From: an uncultured Solirubrobacterales bacterium
GTDB taxonomy: Bacteria; Actinomycetota; Thermoleophilia; Solirubrobacterales; 70-9
Direction of reading: 5' to 3'
DNA: 39,596 nucleotides
Assembly: GCA_903933815.1 (NCBI GenBank)
Contig: CAIZLN010000152.1
Span: forward strand, 1 to 39,596
Shown: in pieces, positions 7,594-15,874 of the stretch
Numbering within the stretch: position 1 is the first letter of the stretch
Layout of the letters: each line of letters begins with the position of its first letter
The notes under the pieces: model-generated
Databases searched by the model: none
What the model saw: only the letters and a program-made list of their open reading frames with translations
Told to the model about the DNA's origin: nothing
Made by a program: the position numbers and the translations under genes

Positions 7594-8018
7594 TGGACCT
7601 CGCGCTCGCAATGCTCGTCTGCACTACCGGCGGCATTGTCGGCGGCCTGATCGGCGTCGGCGGAGGAATCGTCTTCATTCCGGCGATGACGGTGCTGCTC
7701 TCCAAGGGACAGGTCGAGGCCCAGTCAACCTCGCTGCTGATGATCGCCCTGGTCGCGATCGTGGGTGCATGGAGGCAGCGCTCCTACGGCAACGTGAACT
7801 TCAAAGACGCCTTCCTGATTGCCGCGCTTTCGCCGGTCGGCGTCCTGATTGGGGTCGTAACGGCAAACCAGATCCCGGAAAGGGCGTTGCGGATCGGATT
7901 CGCGATGGTTGCCCTGTACATGGCCTACCGCCTTCTGAAGCGCGTGTTCGCCCCGAACCATCCCGACCCGCGTGTGCCTGAGATAGCCGGTCCGCTCGAC
8001 CCGGACGGTCGTAGTTGA
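7593..8018 (+). CDS. TauE/SafE-family permease, second half-size subunit
   Basis: This 141-residue protein is the second four-helix repeat of a TauE/SafE permease. It has GGIVGGLIGVGGG followed by FIPAM at about 13-30, a SYGNVNFKDA loop equivalent to YGNVDIDLG in its partner, NQIPERALR, and a last helix ending YMAYRLLKRVF. A polar tail of about 20 residues follows. It starts at an ATG sharing its A with the upstream stop, and ends in TTGA, which overlaps the TTG start of the next gene. The matching loops in both halves confirm an internal-duplication origin. It is predicted to pair with the preceding subunit. Confidence 0.87.
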   Translation: MDLALAMLVCTTGGIVGGLIGVGGGIVFIPAMTVLLSKGQVEAQSTSLLMIALVAIVGAWRQRSYGNVNFKDAFLIAALSPVGVLIGVVTANQIPERALRIGFAMVALYMAYRLLKRVFAPNHPDPRVPEIAGPLDPDGRS

Positions 8019-8428
8019 AGGGTGGCATCCGCCCCAAGGGAGGGCCGTTCATCCCGGTCGCCGAGATCACCATGCGGGCCTCGCGCTCCTCGGGCCCGGG
8101 TGGCCAGCACGCAAATGTGACGGCTTCACGGATCGAAGCGGTCTTCGATGTGCGCACTTCGTTCTCGCTCAACGAAGCCCAGCGGGAACGGATCATCCGC
8201 AAGCTCGGTCCCGTGGTGACCGCGATCGCCCAGGACGCCCGCTCCCAGGCCCGCAACCGGGATCTCGCCCTCGAGCGGCTGGAGCACAAGCTGGCCGGTG
8301 CCCTGGCCGTCCCCCGCCGCCGTCGCGCCACCCGGCCGACCCGGTCCTCGAAACAGAAGCGCCTCGATTCGAAGCGTCGGCGGTCGGAGACCAAGCGCAC
8401 CCGCGGGCGTCCTGGCTTCGAGGAGTGA
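8015..8428 (+). CDS. arfB: ArfB-like peptidyl-tRNA hydrolase (ribosome rescue)
   Basis: This 137-residue protein has the release-factor GGQ motif at 29-31 (SSGPGGQHANVTAS), the catalytic element that hydrolyses peptidyl-tRNA. It ends with an unstructured, strongly basic tail (RRRRATRPTRSSKQKR onward). This is the ArfB/YaeJ layout, in which the tail enters the empty mRNA channel of stalled ribosomes. The start TTG overlaps the preceding stop (TTGA) and gives an N-terminus of about the right length. An internal ATG at residue 20 would remove the strand before GGQ and is less likely. The position behind the transporter genes looks like simple operon packing. Confidence 0.88.
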   Translation: MKGGIRPKGGPFIPVAEITMRASRSSGPGGQHANVTASRIEAVFDVRTSFSLNEAQRERIIRKLGPVVTAIAQDARSQARNRDLALERLEHKLAGALAVPRRRRATRPTRSSKQKRLDSKRRRSETKRTRGRPGFEE

Positions 8429-8524
8429 TGTCAGATCCAGCTGCCACCGACGACTCAATCCGGGCATCCTGACCATCGCCTAACCTCAATTGGCTACCGG
8501 CGAAACCGCAGAGGAGAAGTAGAC

Positions 8525-9706
8525 ATGAACGAGATCAAATGCCCGCACTGCGGAGAAGCGTTCAAGATTGACGAGGCCGGCTATGCGGAGATCCTGAGCC
8601 AGGTCCGCGACGACGCCTTCCACGAAGCCCTGCACGAACGGCTGGAACTCGCCGAGCAGGAAAAGAAGACCGCTGTGGAGCTCGCCACGGTCAAGGCCGC
8701 CGAAGGGCTGAAAGGCGATGTTGCCAAGAAGGACACCGAAATCGAACGGCTCAAGGCCGAACTCGACAAAGCGAGTGTCGCGGGTGAGCTCGCTCTCAAG
8801 AAGGCCCTCGGCGCGGTCGAAAAGGAACGCGATGACCTCGAGCGGTCGCTCGAGTCCAAGGGCACCGAGCAGAAATTGCTCGAGCAGTCGCTCAAGGACA
8901 AGTACGAAACCCAGATCAAGGACCGTGACGACACCATCGAGCGCCTGAAGGACATGAAGGCAAAGATGTCGACCAAGATGGTCGGTGAGTCGCTCGAGCA
9001 GCACTGCGAGACCGAGTTCAACAAGATTCGCGCGGCGGCCTTCCCGAGCGCTGACTTCGAGAAAGACAACGACGCGAGCTCCGGCACCAAGGGCGACTTC
9101 ATCTTCCGTGAGTCCGACGATTCGGGCACCGAGTTCGTCTCGATCATGTTCGAGATGAAGAACGAACTTGACGAAGGCTCGAACAAGAAGAAGAACGAGG
9201 ACTTCTTCAAGAAGCTGGACGAAGACCGGACCAAGAAGGGCTGTGAGTACGCCGTGCTGGTCTCACTGCTGGAGCCCGAGAACGAGCTCTACAACGCCGG
9301 TATCGTCGACGTCTCACACCGTTACCAGAGGATGTATGTGGTCCGGCCGCAGTTCTTCATCCCGATCATCACGCTGATCCGCAACGAGGCCCACAAGACC
9401 CTGAAGCTGAAGTCCGAGCTGGCCCTCGTCAAAGCACAGAACATCGACGTCACGAAATTCGAGGAAGAACTCGAGACCTTCAAGACGAAGTTCGGGAAGA
9501 ACTTCGACCTGGCATCGCGCAAGTTCCACACGGCGATCGACGAGATCGACAAATCCATCAAGGCCCTGGAGAAGACCAAGGAGAACCTGCTCAGTTCCGA
9601 GAGGAATCTCCGTTTAGCCAACGACAAGGCTCAGGACGTAACGGTCAAGAAGCTGACCCGCGGCAATCCGACCATGACCGAGAAGTTCAAGGAGCTTTCC
9701 GACTAG
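8525..9706 (+). CDS. DUF2130 protein with long coiled coil and nuclease-like core
   Basis: This 393-residue protein starts with one CPHC knuckle (residues 6-9). A charged heptad-rich coiled coil follows at about 35-155, then a globular domain at about 155-310, and a second helical part at about 320-380. The globular domain contains GDFIF (D191) and MFEMKNE (E210, K212). The spacing recalls the D...ExK active site of PD-(D/E)xK nucleases, to which I understand the DUF2130 family has been linked. It is often found near other DNA-metabolism genes, but its function is unproven. GAGGAG at 8511-8516 is a good ribosome site, and TAACCT at 8481-8486 is a possible -10. Its stop codon overlaps the convergent neighbour's stop. 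Confidence 0.8.
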   Translation: MNEIKCPHCGEAFKIDEAGYAEILSQVRDDAFHEALHERLELAEQEKKTAVELATVKAAEGLKGDVAKKDTEIERLKAELDKASVAGELALKKALGAVEKERDDLERSLESKGTEQKLLEQSLKDKYETQIKDRDDTIERLKDMKAKMSTKMVGESLEQHCETEFNKIRAAAFPSADFEKDNDASSGTKGDFIFRESDDSGTEFVSIMFEMKNELDEGSNKKKNEDFFKKLDEDRTKKGCEYAVLVSLLEPENELYNAGIVDVSHRYQRMYVVRPQFFIPIITLIRNEAHKTLKLKSELALVKAQNIDVTKFEEELETFKTKFGKNFDLASRKFHTAIDEIDKSIKALEKTKENLLSSERNLRLANDKAQDVTVKKLTRGNPTMTEKFKELSD

Positions 9707-10617
9707 TTGATGCCGTGCTCGAGCGCCGTCTTGACCTGGGCATCGAGGGCGTTGAGGCGGTAGAGGGCGATCGCCTCGGGTGAAGGGAAGTGGCGCAGCC
9801 GCAGGGCATCGGTGCCGTGGTGGCACATGACGCAGGAGAGCAGGGCGTCGCGCTCGCCAGTCTCAAGACCGGCCGCCGCCTCGGTGATCAGCTCGGCCCC
9901 GATCTGGAGATGGCCGAGGGTGCGGCCACGCTCGCTCAGCCCGATCTCGGCCCCGTAGGTGAACTCTCCGGTCTTGCCGATGTCGTGAATCAGCGCAGAG
10001 GCCATGAGCAGGTCGGAGTTGAGCCGCGGATGGAGCGTGCATGTTTCCGTGACCAGCGTGGCGACCGCGACGGTGTGCTCGATCAGTCCCCCGACATATG
10101 AGTGGTGGCCGGCTCGGGTACACGGCGCACGCCGGAACTCTTCGGCCGCCGGACCGGTGAAGATCAGGGTTTCGACCACTCGGCGCAGACCTTCGTTGTG
10201 GACCTCGCGGGTGAGGTGCTCGAGAAAGCCCTCGAGTTCCTCGCGGTTGCGGTAGGCCATCGGCAGAAAGTCAGTCGGATCGACTCGGCCCGGATCCACC
10301 TTCACCGCCGAGTCAATCTCAGCGCTGAGCTGGCCGCGGAAGCGCTCGACCCGGCCCTTGACCGTGATCACATCCCCACGCTCGAACCCGAGACCGATCC
10401 GGTCCACCTCCCGGAACAGACGGGCCGGGATCGTGCCGGTGCGGTCGCGGAGCTCGAGACTGAGATAGACCGAACCATTCCTCGCGGTGAGTCTGTCCTT
10501 GCGGGCGCAGACATAACTGCCGGAGAATGCCTGACCGGGTGTCAGCTCCGCGACCGGGTTGTCCCCGTCAGCCGTTTCCCGGCCGGTTTCAGTTGCCCCA
10601 CTTTCCACAAAACACAT
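9703..10617 (-). CDS. YhaM-like OB-fold/HD-domain 3'-5' exoribonuclease
   Basis: This 304-residue protein joins an N-terminal OB-fold (about 27-110: [34 protein letters not shown]) to an HD phosphohydrolase domain. [16 protein letters not shown] is at 171-186, ALIHDIGK at 208-215 and [11 protein letters not shown] at 234-244. This order and the motif spacing match the Staphylococcus/Bacillus YhaM (CvfD/Cbf1) family of Mn-dependent 3'-5' exoribonucleases. The ATG at 10617 was chosen because the upstream in-frame extension would cross the divergent PAC2 promoter. The gene has no T-A-N-N-N-T at the leaderless distance, unlike its neighbour. Activity is inferred from the family. Confidence 0.87.
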   Translation of the reverse strand: MCFVESGATETGRETADGDNPVAELTPGQAFSGSYVCARKDRLTARNGSVYLSLELRDRTGTIPARLFREVDRIGLGFERGDVITVKGRVERFRGQLSAEIDSAVKVDPGRVDPTDFLPMAYRNREELEGFLEHLTREVHNEGLRRVVETLIFTGPAAEEFRRAPCTRAGHHSYVGGLIEHTVAVATLVTETCTLHPRLNSDLLMASALIHDIGKTGEFTYGAEIGLSERGRTLGHLQIGAELITEAAAGLETGERDALLSCVMCHHGTDALRLRHFPSPEAIALYRLNALDAQVKTALEHGIN

Positions 10618-10671
10618 CCTGACCGAACCGGCAGACAGCCGCGATTCTCCCGCCGGAGACACGCCATCCTC

Positions 10672-10677
10672 TAGATT
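10672..10677 (+). promoter_or_regulatory. -10 element of leaderless PAC2 gene promoter
   Basis: TAGATT is followed by 6 nt and then the ATG at 10684. Confidence 0.55.
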
Positions 10678-10683
10678 GAACCA

Positions 10684-11547
10684 ATGGATCAACTGCGGTG
10701 GGAGATGAACCCCCCGAAACTGAGGAACCCGGCTCTCGTCTGCGCCTTCCGGGGATGGAATGACGCCGCTTCGGCGGCATCGTCCGCGCTCGAGACCCTC
10801 TGCGACTCGCTGGAGGTGGATGTCCTCGCCGAAATAGACCCTGAGGAGTACTTTGACTTTCAGGCCAACCGGCCGACTATCTCCTTCTCCGATGGCGCCC
10901 ACCGCCGGATCGAGTGGCCACGCAATACCTTCATCGCGGCCCGCGCCCAGGGCGCCGAGCGTGATCTCGTCCTGCTCGATGGAACCGAGCCCAACCTCAA
11001 GTGGCGGACCTACTCGGAAACAATCGTCAAAGTCGCCGAGTTCCTCAAGGTCGAGACCGTCGTCGTGCTCGGTTCGCTGATCGCAGAGGTCGCCCACACC
11101 ATGCCGGTGCCGATCACCGGCCTTGCCTCCAGTGAAGTTCTGGTCAAGCAGCTCAACCTTGACCGGTCCGACTACGAAGGCCCCACCGGGATAGTCGGCG
11201 TACTCCACGACCGCTGCCGTGCTGCCGGCCTGCCTTCCGTCTCACTCTGGGCGGCAGTCCCCCACTATGTCTCCGCCGTACCGAACCCGAAGGCTGCGCT
11301 GGCACTGAGCGAGCGGCTCGAGAAGATCACCGGGGTCGCCGTCGATGTCTCCGGCCTGACCGAGGAGACCGCGGCCTACGAAGAGCAGATCGGTCGGGCT
11401 GTATCGGCTGACCCGGAAGTCGAGGAGCTGGTCAGCCGGATCGAGAACGAGCAGCGCAAGCGCGGCGCGGAGGAGACAGAAGTCCCCAGCGGCGAGGCAC
11501 TCGCGATGGAGTTCCAGCGCTTCCTCAGGAACCAGAACTCGGAGTAG
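10684..11547 (+). CDS. PAC2-family protein (proteasome-assembly-chaperone-like)
   Basis: This 287-residue protein has the PAC2 family pattern. It shows LRNPALVCAFRGWNDAASAAS at the N-terminus, a central LVLLDGTEPNLKWRTYSE, VVVLGSLIAEVAHTMPVPITG, and PSVSLWAAVPHYVS before a helical C-terminus. Actinobacterial PAC2 proteins resemble the eukaryotic proteasome assembly chaperone fold, and some occur in genomes that encode a 20S proteasome. No proteasome genes are visible here. The gene appears leaderless and divergent from the YhaM-like gene (66 bp between starts). It converges on the helicase-nuclease gene. The biochemical role is uncertain. Confidence 0.87.
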   Translation: MDQLRWEMNPPKLRNPALVCAFRGWNDAASAASSALETLCDSLEVDVLAEIDPEEYFDFQANRPTISFSDGAHRRIEWPRNTFIAARAQGAERDLVLLDGTEPNLKWRTYSETIVKVAEFLKVETVVVLGSLIAEVAHTMPVPITGLASSEVLVKQLNLDRSDYEGPTGIVGVLHDRCRAAGLPSVSLWAAVPHYVSAVPNPKAALALSERLEKITGVAVDVSGLTEETAAYEEQIGRAVSADPEVEELVSRIENEQRKRGAEETEVPSGEALAMEFQRFLRNQNSE

Positions 11548-11557
11548 TTCTCCAACC

Positions 11558-11571
11558 CGGGCGACTGCCCG
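11558..11571. terminator. Small hairpin between convergent stops
   Basis: CGGGC and GCCCG flank a GACT loop in the 24-bp gap between the PAC2 and helicase-nuclease stop codons. There is no T-tract. It could act as a weak bidirectional terminator. Confidence 0.3.
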
Positions 11572-14500
11572 TCAGGCCTCTGCGGCGGGGCAGACCAGCC
11601 GGAAGTCGCACCAGCCGCAGACCCCGGGCGAAGGACGCGGCTCGAAGTCCTGGCCCAGAATGCCCTCTCCGACCTCCAGCGCGGTGCGCTCGACCCGCTC
11701 GCGATCATCCGGGGCAGCTTCCACCTCGACCTTCTCGCCCTCGAGCACGTAGTAGTAGCTGCCGGCCGTGATCTCGGTGTCCCAGGCCTCCCGCGCTCCC
11801 AGCCGGTACAGCGCCAACTGGATGTCACCACCGTGCCGGCCGGTCTCGACCCTCTGGCCGGTCTTGTAATCGATCACTTCGAAGCTGCCATCGGGCCGTT
11901 GATCAACCCGGTCTACCCGGCCGCGCAAGTAATGCGGGCCGATCCGGAACTCGAACTGCCGCTCCAGCCAGATCGGCCTGGAAGATGAATCCTGCTCGTT
12001 GCTCCAGTAGTTCTGCATGGCTGCGACGGCGCGGTCGCGAAACTGCAGCTCGTCGTTGGAATCGCCGAAGCCGCCGCGCCGCCAGCCAGCGTCGAGCATC
12101 GACATCAGCTCATCCAGCCCGGCACCTGCCGGAGCCGTCTTCGGGTCATGAAAACGCTGGAGCACGTTGTGGATCAGAATGCCGAAACGCTGGTTGATGG
12201 TCGGCGCGCGCGGGATACCGAAGACGCGGGCGAATTTGTACTTGAGCGGACAGGTCAGGTAGAGGTCGAGGTCAGAGGCCGAGAGCCGGAGGTCCTCACC
12301 GCGCCTCGGCAGGAAAGCGGCCAGTGACGGCTCGGACCGGGAATCGATCAGCCCCTGACGAAGCCCGCGCTCGCGCTCGTTTGCCAGCAGGTAGGGGTCC
12401 AGTGTTGACTGCTCCAGCTCAGCCAGCTGCTGCGGTGTCGCCACCTGGCCGAGCAGGCCGTTGACTGCCTCGATCGACTCCGCGTCCAGTCCGTCTTCCG
12501 GGCGCTGGGCGAGAGCAGCAAGTTTGAGCAGCTCGAGATAACGCGTGATGGCCCGGTTGAGGTCGTTCGGGGTGTCGAGCCGGGGCTCAATCAGTTCGCG
12601 ACCGGCGCGCCAGGAGGCCTCCAGAACTTCGTCGCGCATCATCCGGTAGGTCGAGTGGAGATCCTCGGCCGGGCCGAAGAGCTCCTCCTGATGGACTTCC
12701 TCGATCGCGCGGGCGGCGTTGAAGGCGTCCGACTGCGGGCCGGAGCGGCCGATGGCTCCGCGCCGTCCTGATGCCTCCGTCCCCGGTCCTTCGACATCCA
12801 CCCGGGAGAGCACCACTGCCTCACCGGCCGAGGTCACCGCAGCAGCGACTGCTGGACGTTCGGTGTCGCCAGCCCGGTCGAGGCCAAGCATGTAGACCCG
12901 CCGCCAGCTACCGCCGCGCACGCCGTCCCACGGTACGACCCGCACCTTGCCGGCGGTCGGCATCAACGGACCGGCAGCAGGCTCAAGGCCGGTGTCGGCC
13001 AGTGCGGAGACAAACGCTGTGAAGTCCCTGGTCGAGCCGTGGGGCTCACGAAGACACCAGGCGGTCGCGACTTCGGCCAGCCTCGACAGCGACAGCAGAC
13101 GCTCGGCCGTCTCCGGCCTGGCAGCAAACATGCCCTGGCGCCGAAACCCGATCCGCTCTATGAGCCTTCGCACGAAGGCATCCGGACGATGCCTGTCCAG
13201 CGCGCCGGAGGCCGCCCGGTAAAGCTTCAGGAATGCGTCGAGCCGTTCACGGGACTCAGGCGAGATCCGTGGGCTCTCCAGCGCGGCTTCACAGGCGGAA
13301 ACGAGATCGAGCTTGCGGCGTCTCGCGATCACGGTCAGCTGGGCCAGGTCAACCGAGCGCAGCTCGACCGGTGGCCGGGTGAGCGCCCTGGTAACCGCGC
13401 CACCGTCGGTGGGGTCCGAGAGCGCCCGCAGCCAGGCGACCGTATCCCGGACCTCTGGCGCGCGAAACAGGGCCGAGCCGCCGGAGAGACTGACGGACAC
13501 ACCACGGTCCTCAATCGCCGCGCCGACCACCGGACCGTCCCGGTTGGGGTCGGGCACAGCAACTGCAATCGACTCAGGTGAAACTCCGTCGGCAACCAAC
13601 AGTTCGACCTCACGAGCGACACCCTGAGCCTCGGCCTGCGCGGTCTCCGACGCCCAGAACCTGATCTCACAGCCACCCTCGGAGCCCGGCAGCCAGTCGG
13701 GGAAGTCCTGCTCCTTGCCTGCCGGGGATGTCACGTCACTCCCGTCAGAAGGGGAAAGTGTTCTGTCCCCACCAAAGAGGATCGCCCGGGCAACCTCGAT
13801 CCGGTCGGCGTCGAGACCCCAGGCGCGATCCAGCCGCAGCCTGTCAGCACCGGGAAGTGCTCGCCCGAGCAGCCACATCGCACCACCGGGATCGGTCCCA
13901 GGGGACGGATCAACGGCAACGACCACACTGGCCACCACGGTCCCCAGCGCGGCCAGCAGATCAGCCCGGACCGGACTCAGCTGTTCGGCTTCGTCAACCA
14001 GCAGGTGCGGGTGTACCTCGGCCACCGCTTCCCGGACCGAATCACAAGTGACAAGCAGCTCCCCGGCGAGCCTGCAGAGGTCGTTCGAGTCCACACAGCC
14101 AAGTTCAGCAAGCATCCCGTCGTGGAAGGCGATCAGATCCTCAAACTCGGCCCGGCGGACCGGGTCATCAACAAACGCGACCGTCTTCCTGCCGCATGTC
14201 GCCTTCTCTGAATCAAGACAGACCATCAGCCGTCGCAACAGACCAATGGGGTTACCGCGAATGTCGTGATGGCGAAGCGGCAACTGCTCGAACCTGACCA
14301 GCAGCATCGCGAGGCGTTCCGCCGATCCGACGACTTCGAAGTCCGGGTCAAGACCCGCCTCGACCGGCCACCTCCGGAGCAGTCGTTCGGCAAATGTCTC
14401 CCAGGTTTCGACCACCAGTTCTTCGTAGGGACCAGGCAGTCGCTGCTCCAGCCCACGTCGGTGGGTCTCTGCCGCCAGCCGGGTCGAGTTGATCAGAGCG

Positions 14501-14679
14501 ATCTTTGACGGATCGAGACCTGAGGCCGCCAGAGCCTCCAGGCGCTGGTCCAGCGAGGTGCTCTTGCCGGTACCCGCTGCCCCTTCCACGATCATCACCC
14601 CGGCTGCGTGGCTGGCGATCTCTGCCTGCATGCCATTGGGATCGGGGATTGGCAGCAGCTCTGACGGACGGTCGCTCAC
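11572..14679 (-). CDS. UvrD-like helicase fused to RecB-type Fe-S nuclease (AdnA/AddB-like)
   Basis: This 1035-residue protein has an N-terminal superfamily 1 helicase region and a C-terminal PD-(D/E)xK nuclease. The Walker A GAAGTGKST is at 33-41, and HLLVDEAEQLSP corresponds to motif II. The nuclease shows GRVDRVD (D923) and VIDYKTG (D937, K939). Cys810 in TCPLKYKF plus Cys1021, Cys1024 and Cys1030 near the C-terminus form the four-cysteine iron-sulfur staple typical of AddB/AdnA nucleases. The later motor motifs look eroded: PWDGVRGGSW stands where TAHSAKGLEW is expected, and no arginine-finger VALTRA motif is visible. It may be a nuclease/structural subunit of a break-resection complex whose motor partner lies elsewhere. 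The start is GTG and apparently leaderless. Confidence 0.87.
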   Translation of the reverse strand: MSDRPSELLPIPDPNGMQAEIASHAAGVMIVEGAAGTGKSTSLDQRLEALAASGLDPSKIALINSTRLAAETHRRGLEQRLPGPYEELVVETWETFAERLLRRWPVEAGLDPDFEVVGSAERLAMLLVRFEQLPLRHHDIRGNPIGLLRRLMVCLDSEKATCGRKTVAFVDDPVRRAEFEDLIAFHDGMLAELGCVDSNDLCRLAGELLVTCDSVREAVAEVHPHLLVDEAEQLSPVRADLLAALGTVVASVVVAVDPSPGTDPGGAMWLLGRALPGADRLRLDRAWGLDADRIEVARAILFGGDRTLSPSDGSDVTSPAGKEQDFPDWLPGSEGGCEIRFWASETAQAEAQGVAREVELLVADGVSPESIAVAVPDPNRDGPVVGAAIEDRGVSVSLSGGSALFRAPEVRDTVAWLRALSDPTDGGAVTRALTRPPVELRSVDLAQLTVIARRRKLDLVSACEAALESPRISPESRERLDAFLKLYRAASGALDRHRPDAFVRRLIERIGFRRQGMFAARPETAERLLSLSRLAEVATAWCLREPHGSTRDFTAFVSALADTGLEPAAGPLMPTAGKVRVVPWDGVRGGSWRRVYMLGLDRAGDTERPAVAAAVTSAGEAVVLSRVDVEGPGTEASGRRGAIGRSGPQSDAFNAARAIEEVHQEELFGPAEDLHSTYRMMRDEVLEASWRAGRELIEPRLDTPNDLNRAITRYLELLKLAALAQRPEDGLDAESIEAVNGLLGQVATPQQLAELEQSTLDPYLLANERERGLRQGLIDSRSEPSLAAFLPRRGEDLRLSASDLDLYLTCPLKYKFARVFGIPRAPTINQRFGILIHNVLQRFHDPKTAPAGAGLDELMSMLDAGWRRGGFGDSNDELQFRDRAVAAMQNYWSNEQDSSSRPIWLERQFEFRIGPHYLRGRVDRVDQRPDGSFEVIDYKTGQRVETGRHGGDIQLALYRLGAREAWDTEITAGSYYYVLEGEKVEVEAAPDDRERVERTALEVGEGILGQDFEPRPSPGVCGWCDFRLVCPAAEA

Positions 14680-14686
14680 GCCCCGA

Positions 14687-14692
14687 AAACTA
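14687..14692 (-). promoter_or_regulatory. -10 element of leaderless helicase-nuclease promoter
   Basis: TAGTTT on the minus strand lies 7 nt before the GTG at 14679. Confidence 0.5.
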
Positions 14693-14743
14693 GCTGAACC
14701 ACGAAGGAATATCGACCGGCAGCGGTCGAATCCGTTTCGTCAT

Positions 14744-14749
14744 TAGCAT
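14744..14749 (+). promoter_or_regulatory. -10 element of leaderless IMPase-family gene
   Basis: TAGCAT lies 7 nt before the GTG at 14757. This supports the GTG as the start. Confidence 0.5.
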
Positions 14750-14756
14750 TGGCACG

Positions 14757-15611
14757 GTGAACAGTCCGGAAACCGGTACAACCGGCAGCCAGCAGTCAGA
14801 CCCGGCAATGTCCGCAGACTGGCTCGGGATATGCCGACGGATCGTCAAACGCCAGCAGGTGCTTTTTGATGAGGCGCCGACGGTCGCTGCTCGCGATCAT
14901 TACGACGGCATCGGTGAGGGCGGCGACCACACCCTCGTCCTCGACCGCCTGTGCGAGGACATCGTCTTTGAGGAGCTGGAACAGCTGGCCGGCCAGGGTC
15001 CCGCCTTCACCGCTATCTCGGAGGAGCGTGGCCTGGTGGAGTTCAACGGTGGCGGGAGCACCTGGGTCGTCATCGACCCGATCGACGGCTCGCTGAACGT
15101 CCGCCGGACACTGCCAAACCACAGCCTCTCCGTGGCGATCGCCTCTGCGCCGAACATGTCTGCGGTCGAGTTCGGCTTCGTCCATGACTTCGGATCCCGG
15201 GAGGAATACTCGGCGCACTCCGGCCAGGGCGCATTTCTGAACGGCCGTGAGCTCAAGGTCGAGCCTGCCACGCAGCTGGAGCTGGTTGGGGTGGAAGGGG
15301 CAGAGCCCGGGGCCTTCCTGCCGATCGTCAAGAACCTGGTCGGCTCGGTCTACCGCTTCCGATGCGTCGGCTCTCTGGCGATCACTCTCTCTTACCTGGC
15401 CGCCGGAAGGATCGACGGCATGCTTTCCCCACACCTTTCGCGATCGGTCGACATCGCCGCCGCCCAGTTGATCGCCCGCGAGGCCGGAGCCCTTGTCGAG
15501 CTTGGCGAAGACGGCCTCGGGGAGGTCGGACTCGGTCTTGAACACCGCTTCACGGTCACTGGTGCCAGCAGCGCCGAGGGCCTCGCCACGCTGCTCGCCA
15601 GTCGTTCCTGA
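14757..15611 (+). CDS. Inositol-monophosphatase-superfamily phosphatase
   Basis: This 284-residue protein has the metal-binding core of the IMPase/FBPase/CysQ superfamily. It shows GGDHTLVLDRLCEDIV at about 55-70, SEERG at 88-92, DPIDGSLN at 107-114 (standing for DPxDGTxN) and RSVDIAAAQLIAREAGA near 229-245. These enzymes are Mg-dependent and Li-sensitive phosphatases acting on inositol phosphate, fructose-1,6-bisphosphate or 3'-phosphoadenosine-5'-phosphate. The variation does not let me choose between these substrates. It is divergent from the helicase-nuclease gene, with 77 bp between the starts. The GTG start is supported by a correctly spaced -10. Confidence 0.85.
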   Translation: MNSPETGTTGSQQSDPAMSADWLGICRRIVKRQQVLFDEAPTVAARDHYDGIGEGGDHTLVLDRLCEDIVFEELEQLAGQGPAFTAISEERGLVEFNGGGSTWVVIDPIDGSLNVRRTLPNHSLSVAIASAPNMSAVEFGFVHDFGSREEYSAHSGQGAFLNGRELKVEPATQLELVGVEGAEPGAFLPIVKNLVGSVYRFRCVGSLAITLSYLAAGRIDGMLSPHLSRSVDIAAAQLIAREAGALVELGEDGLGEVGLGLEHRFTVTGASSAEGLATLLASRS

Positions 15612-15792
15612 GGGAGCGGTACCGGCCGACTCGGATCCCTGAGTCAGGTCTTTCCAGGCCCGGACCCTGGTCCGGCTTTCCCGAACCAGCGCCTTGCGCA
15701 TGTCGACTCCTCACCGACCCGGTGCGTTTGAACGGATCTTTTCTGGCTCCCTGACACACCTGGTGTTGTGTGACGCTTATCCAATCCAAATC

Positions 15793-15806
15793 GGAACACA
15801 TGTTCG
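15793..15806. promoter_or_regulatory. LexA/SOS-box-like palindrome
   Basis: GGAACACATGTTCG contains perfect GAAC/GTTC half-sites with the four-base centre ACAT. It differs from the Gram-positive/actinobacterial LexA consensus CGAAC-N4-GTTCG at only the first base. It lies about 70 bp upstream of the H1-like protein gene. A T-A-N-N-N-T hexamer (TACACT, 15817-15822) sits downstream so that the box would cover its -35 region, as expected for a repressor site. The rest of the 263-bp gap after the IMPase gene shows no gene. Confidence 0.6.
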
Positions 15807-15816
15807 TATTCACTGC

Positions 15817-15822
15817 TACACT
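15817..15822 (+). promoter_or_regulatory. Candidate -10 of the H1-like protein gene
   Basis: TACACT lies 10 bp after the LexA-like box and would give a leader of about 45 nt with a Shine-Dalgarno sequence. TAGAAC and TAGTCT further downstream (15835-15851) are alternative -10 elements, so the assignment is tentative. Confidence 0.35.
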
Positions 15823-15874
15823 TCAAACATCCTTAGAACTAAGTAGTCTGATTTCGATAAGAAGGAGCATCACC

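Noticed and set aside
7588-7598. Frameshift or sequencing error splitting one TauE gene
   Set aside because: The second half has its own ATG in a classic TGATG coupling overlap, and both halves begin and end at the natural repeat boundary. I treat it as real, though resequencing would settle it.
7210-7611. N-terminal extension of otsB across the divergent TauE half-gene
   Set aside because: The extra residues are antisense to a clear membrane-protein gene. The ATG at 7209 is 21 residues before the HAD motif, as usual.
10618-11208. N-terminal extension of the YhaM-like protein across the divergent PAC2 gene
   Set aside because: It would be antisense to PAC2 coding sequence, while the ATG at 10617 gives a protein matching YhaM length and domain start.
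15556-15813. Small minus-strand frames in the gap before the H1-like gene
   Set aside because: They overlap the LexA-like box and promoter region, have no ribosome site and resemble no protein.
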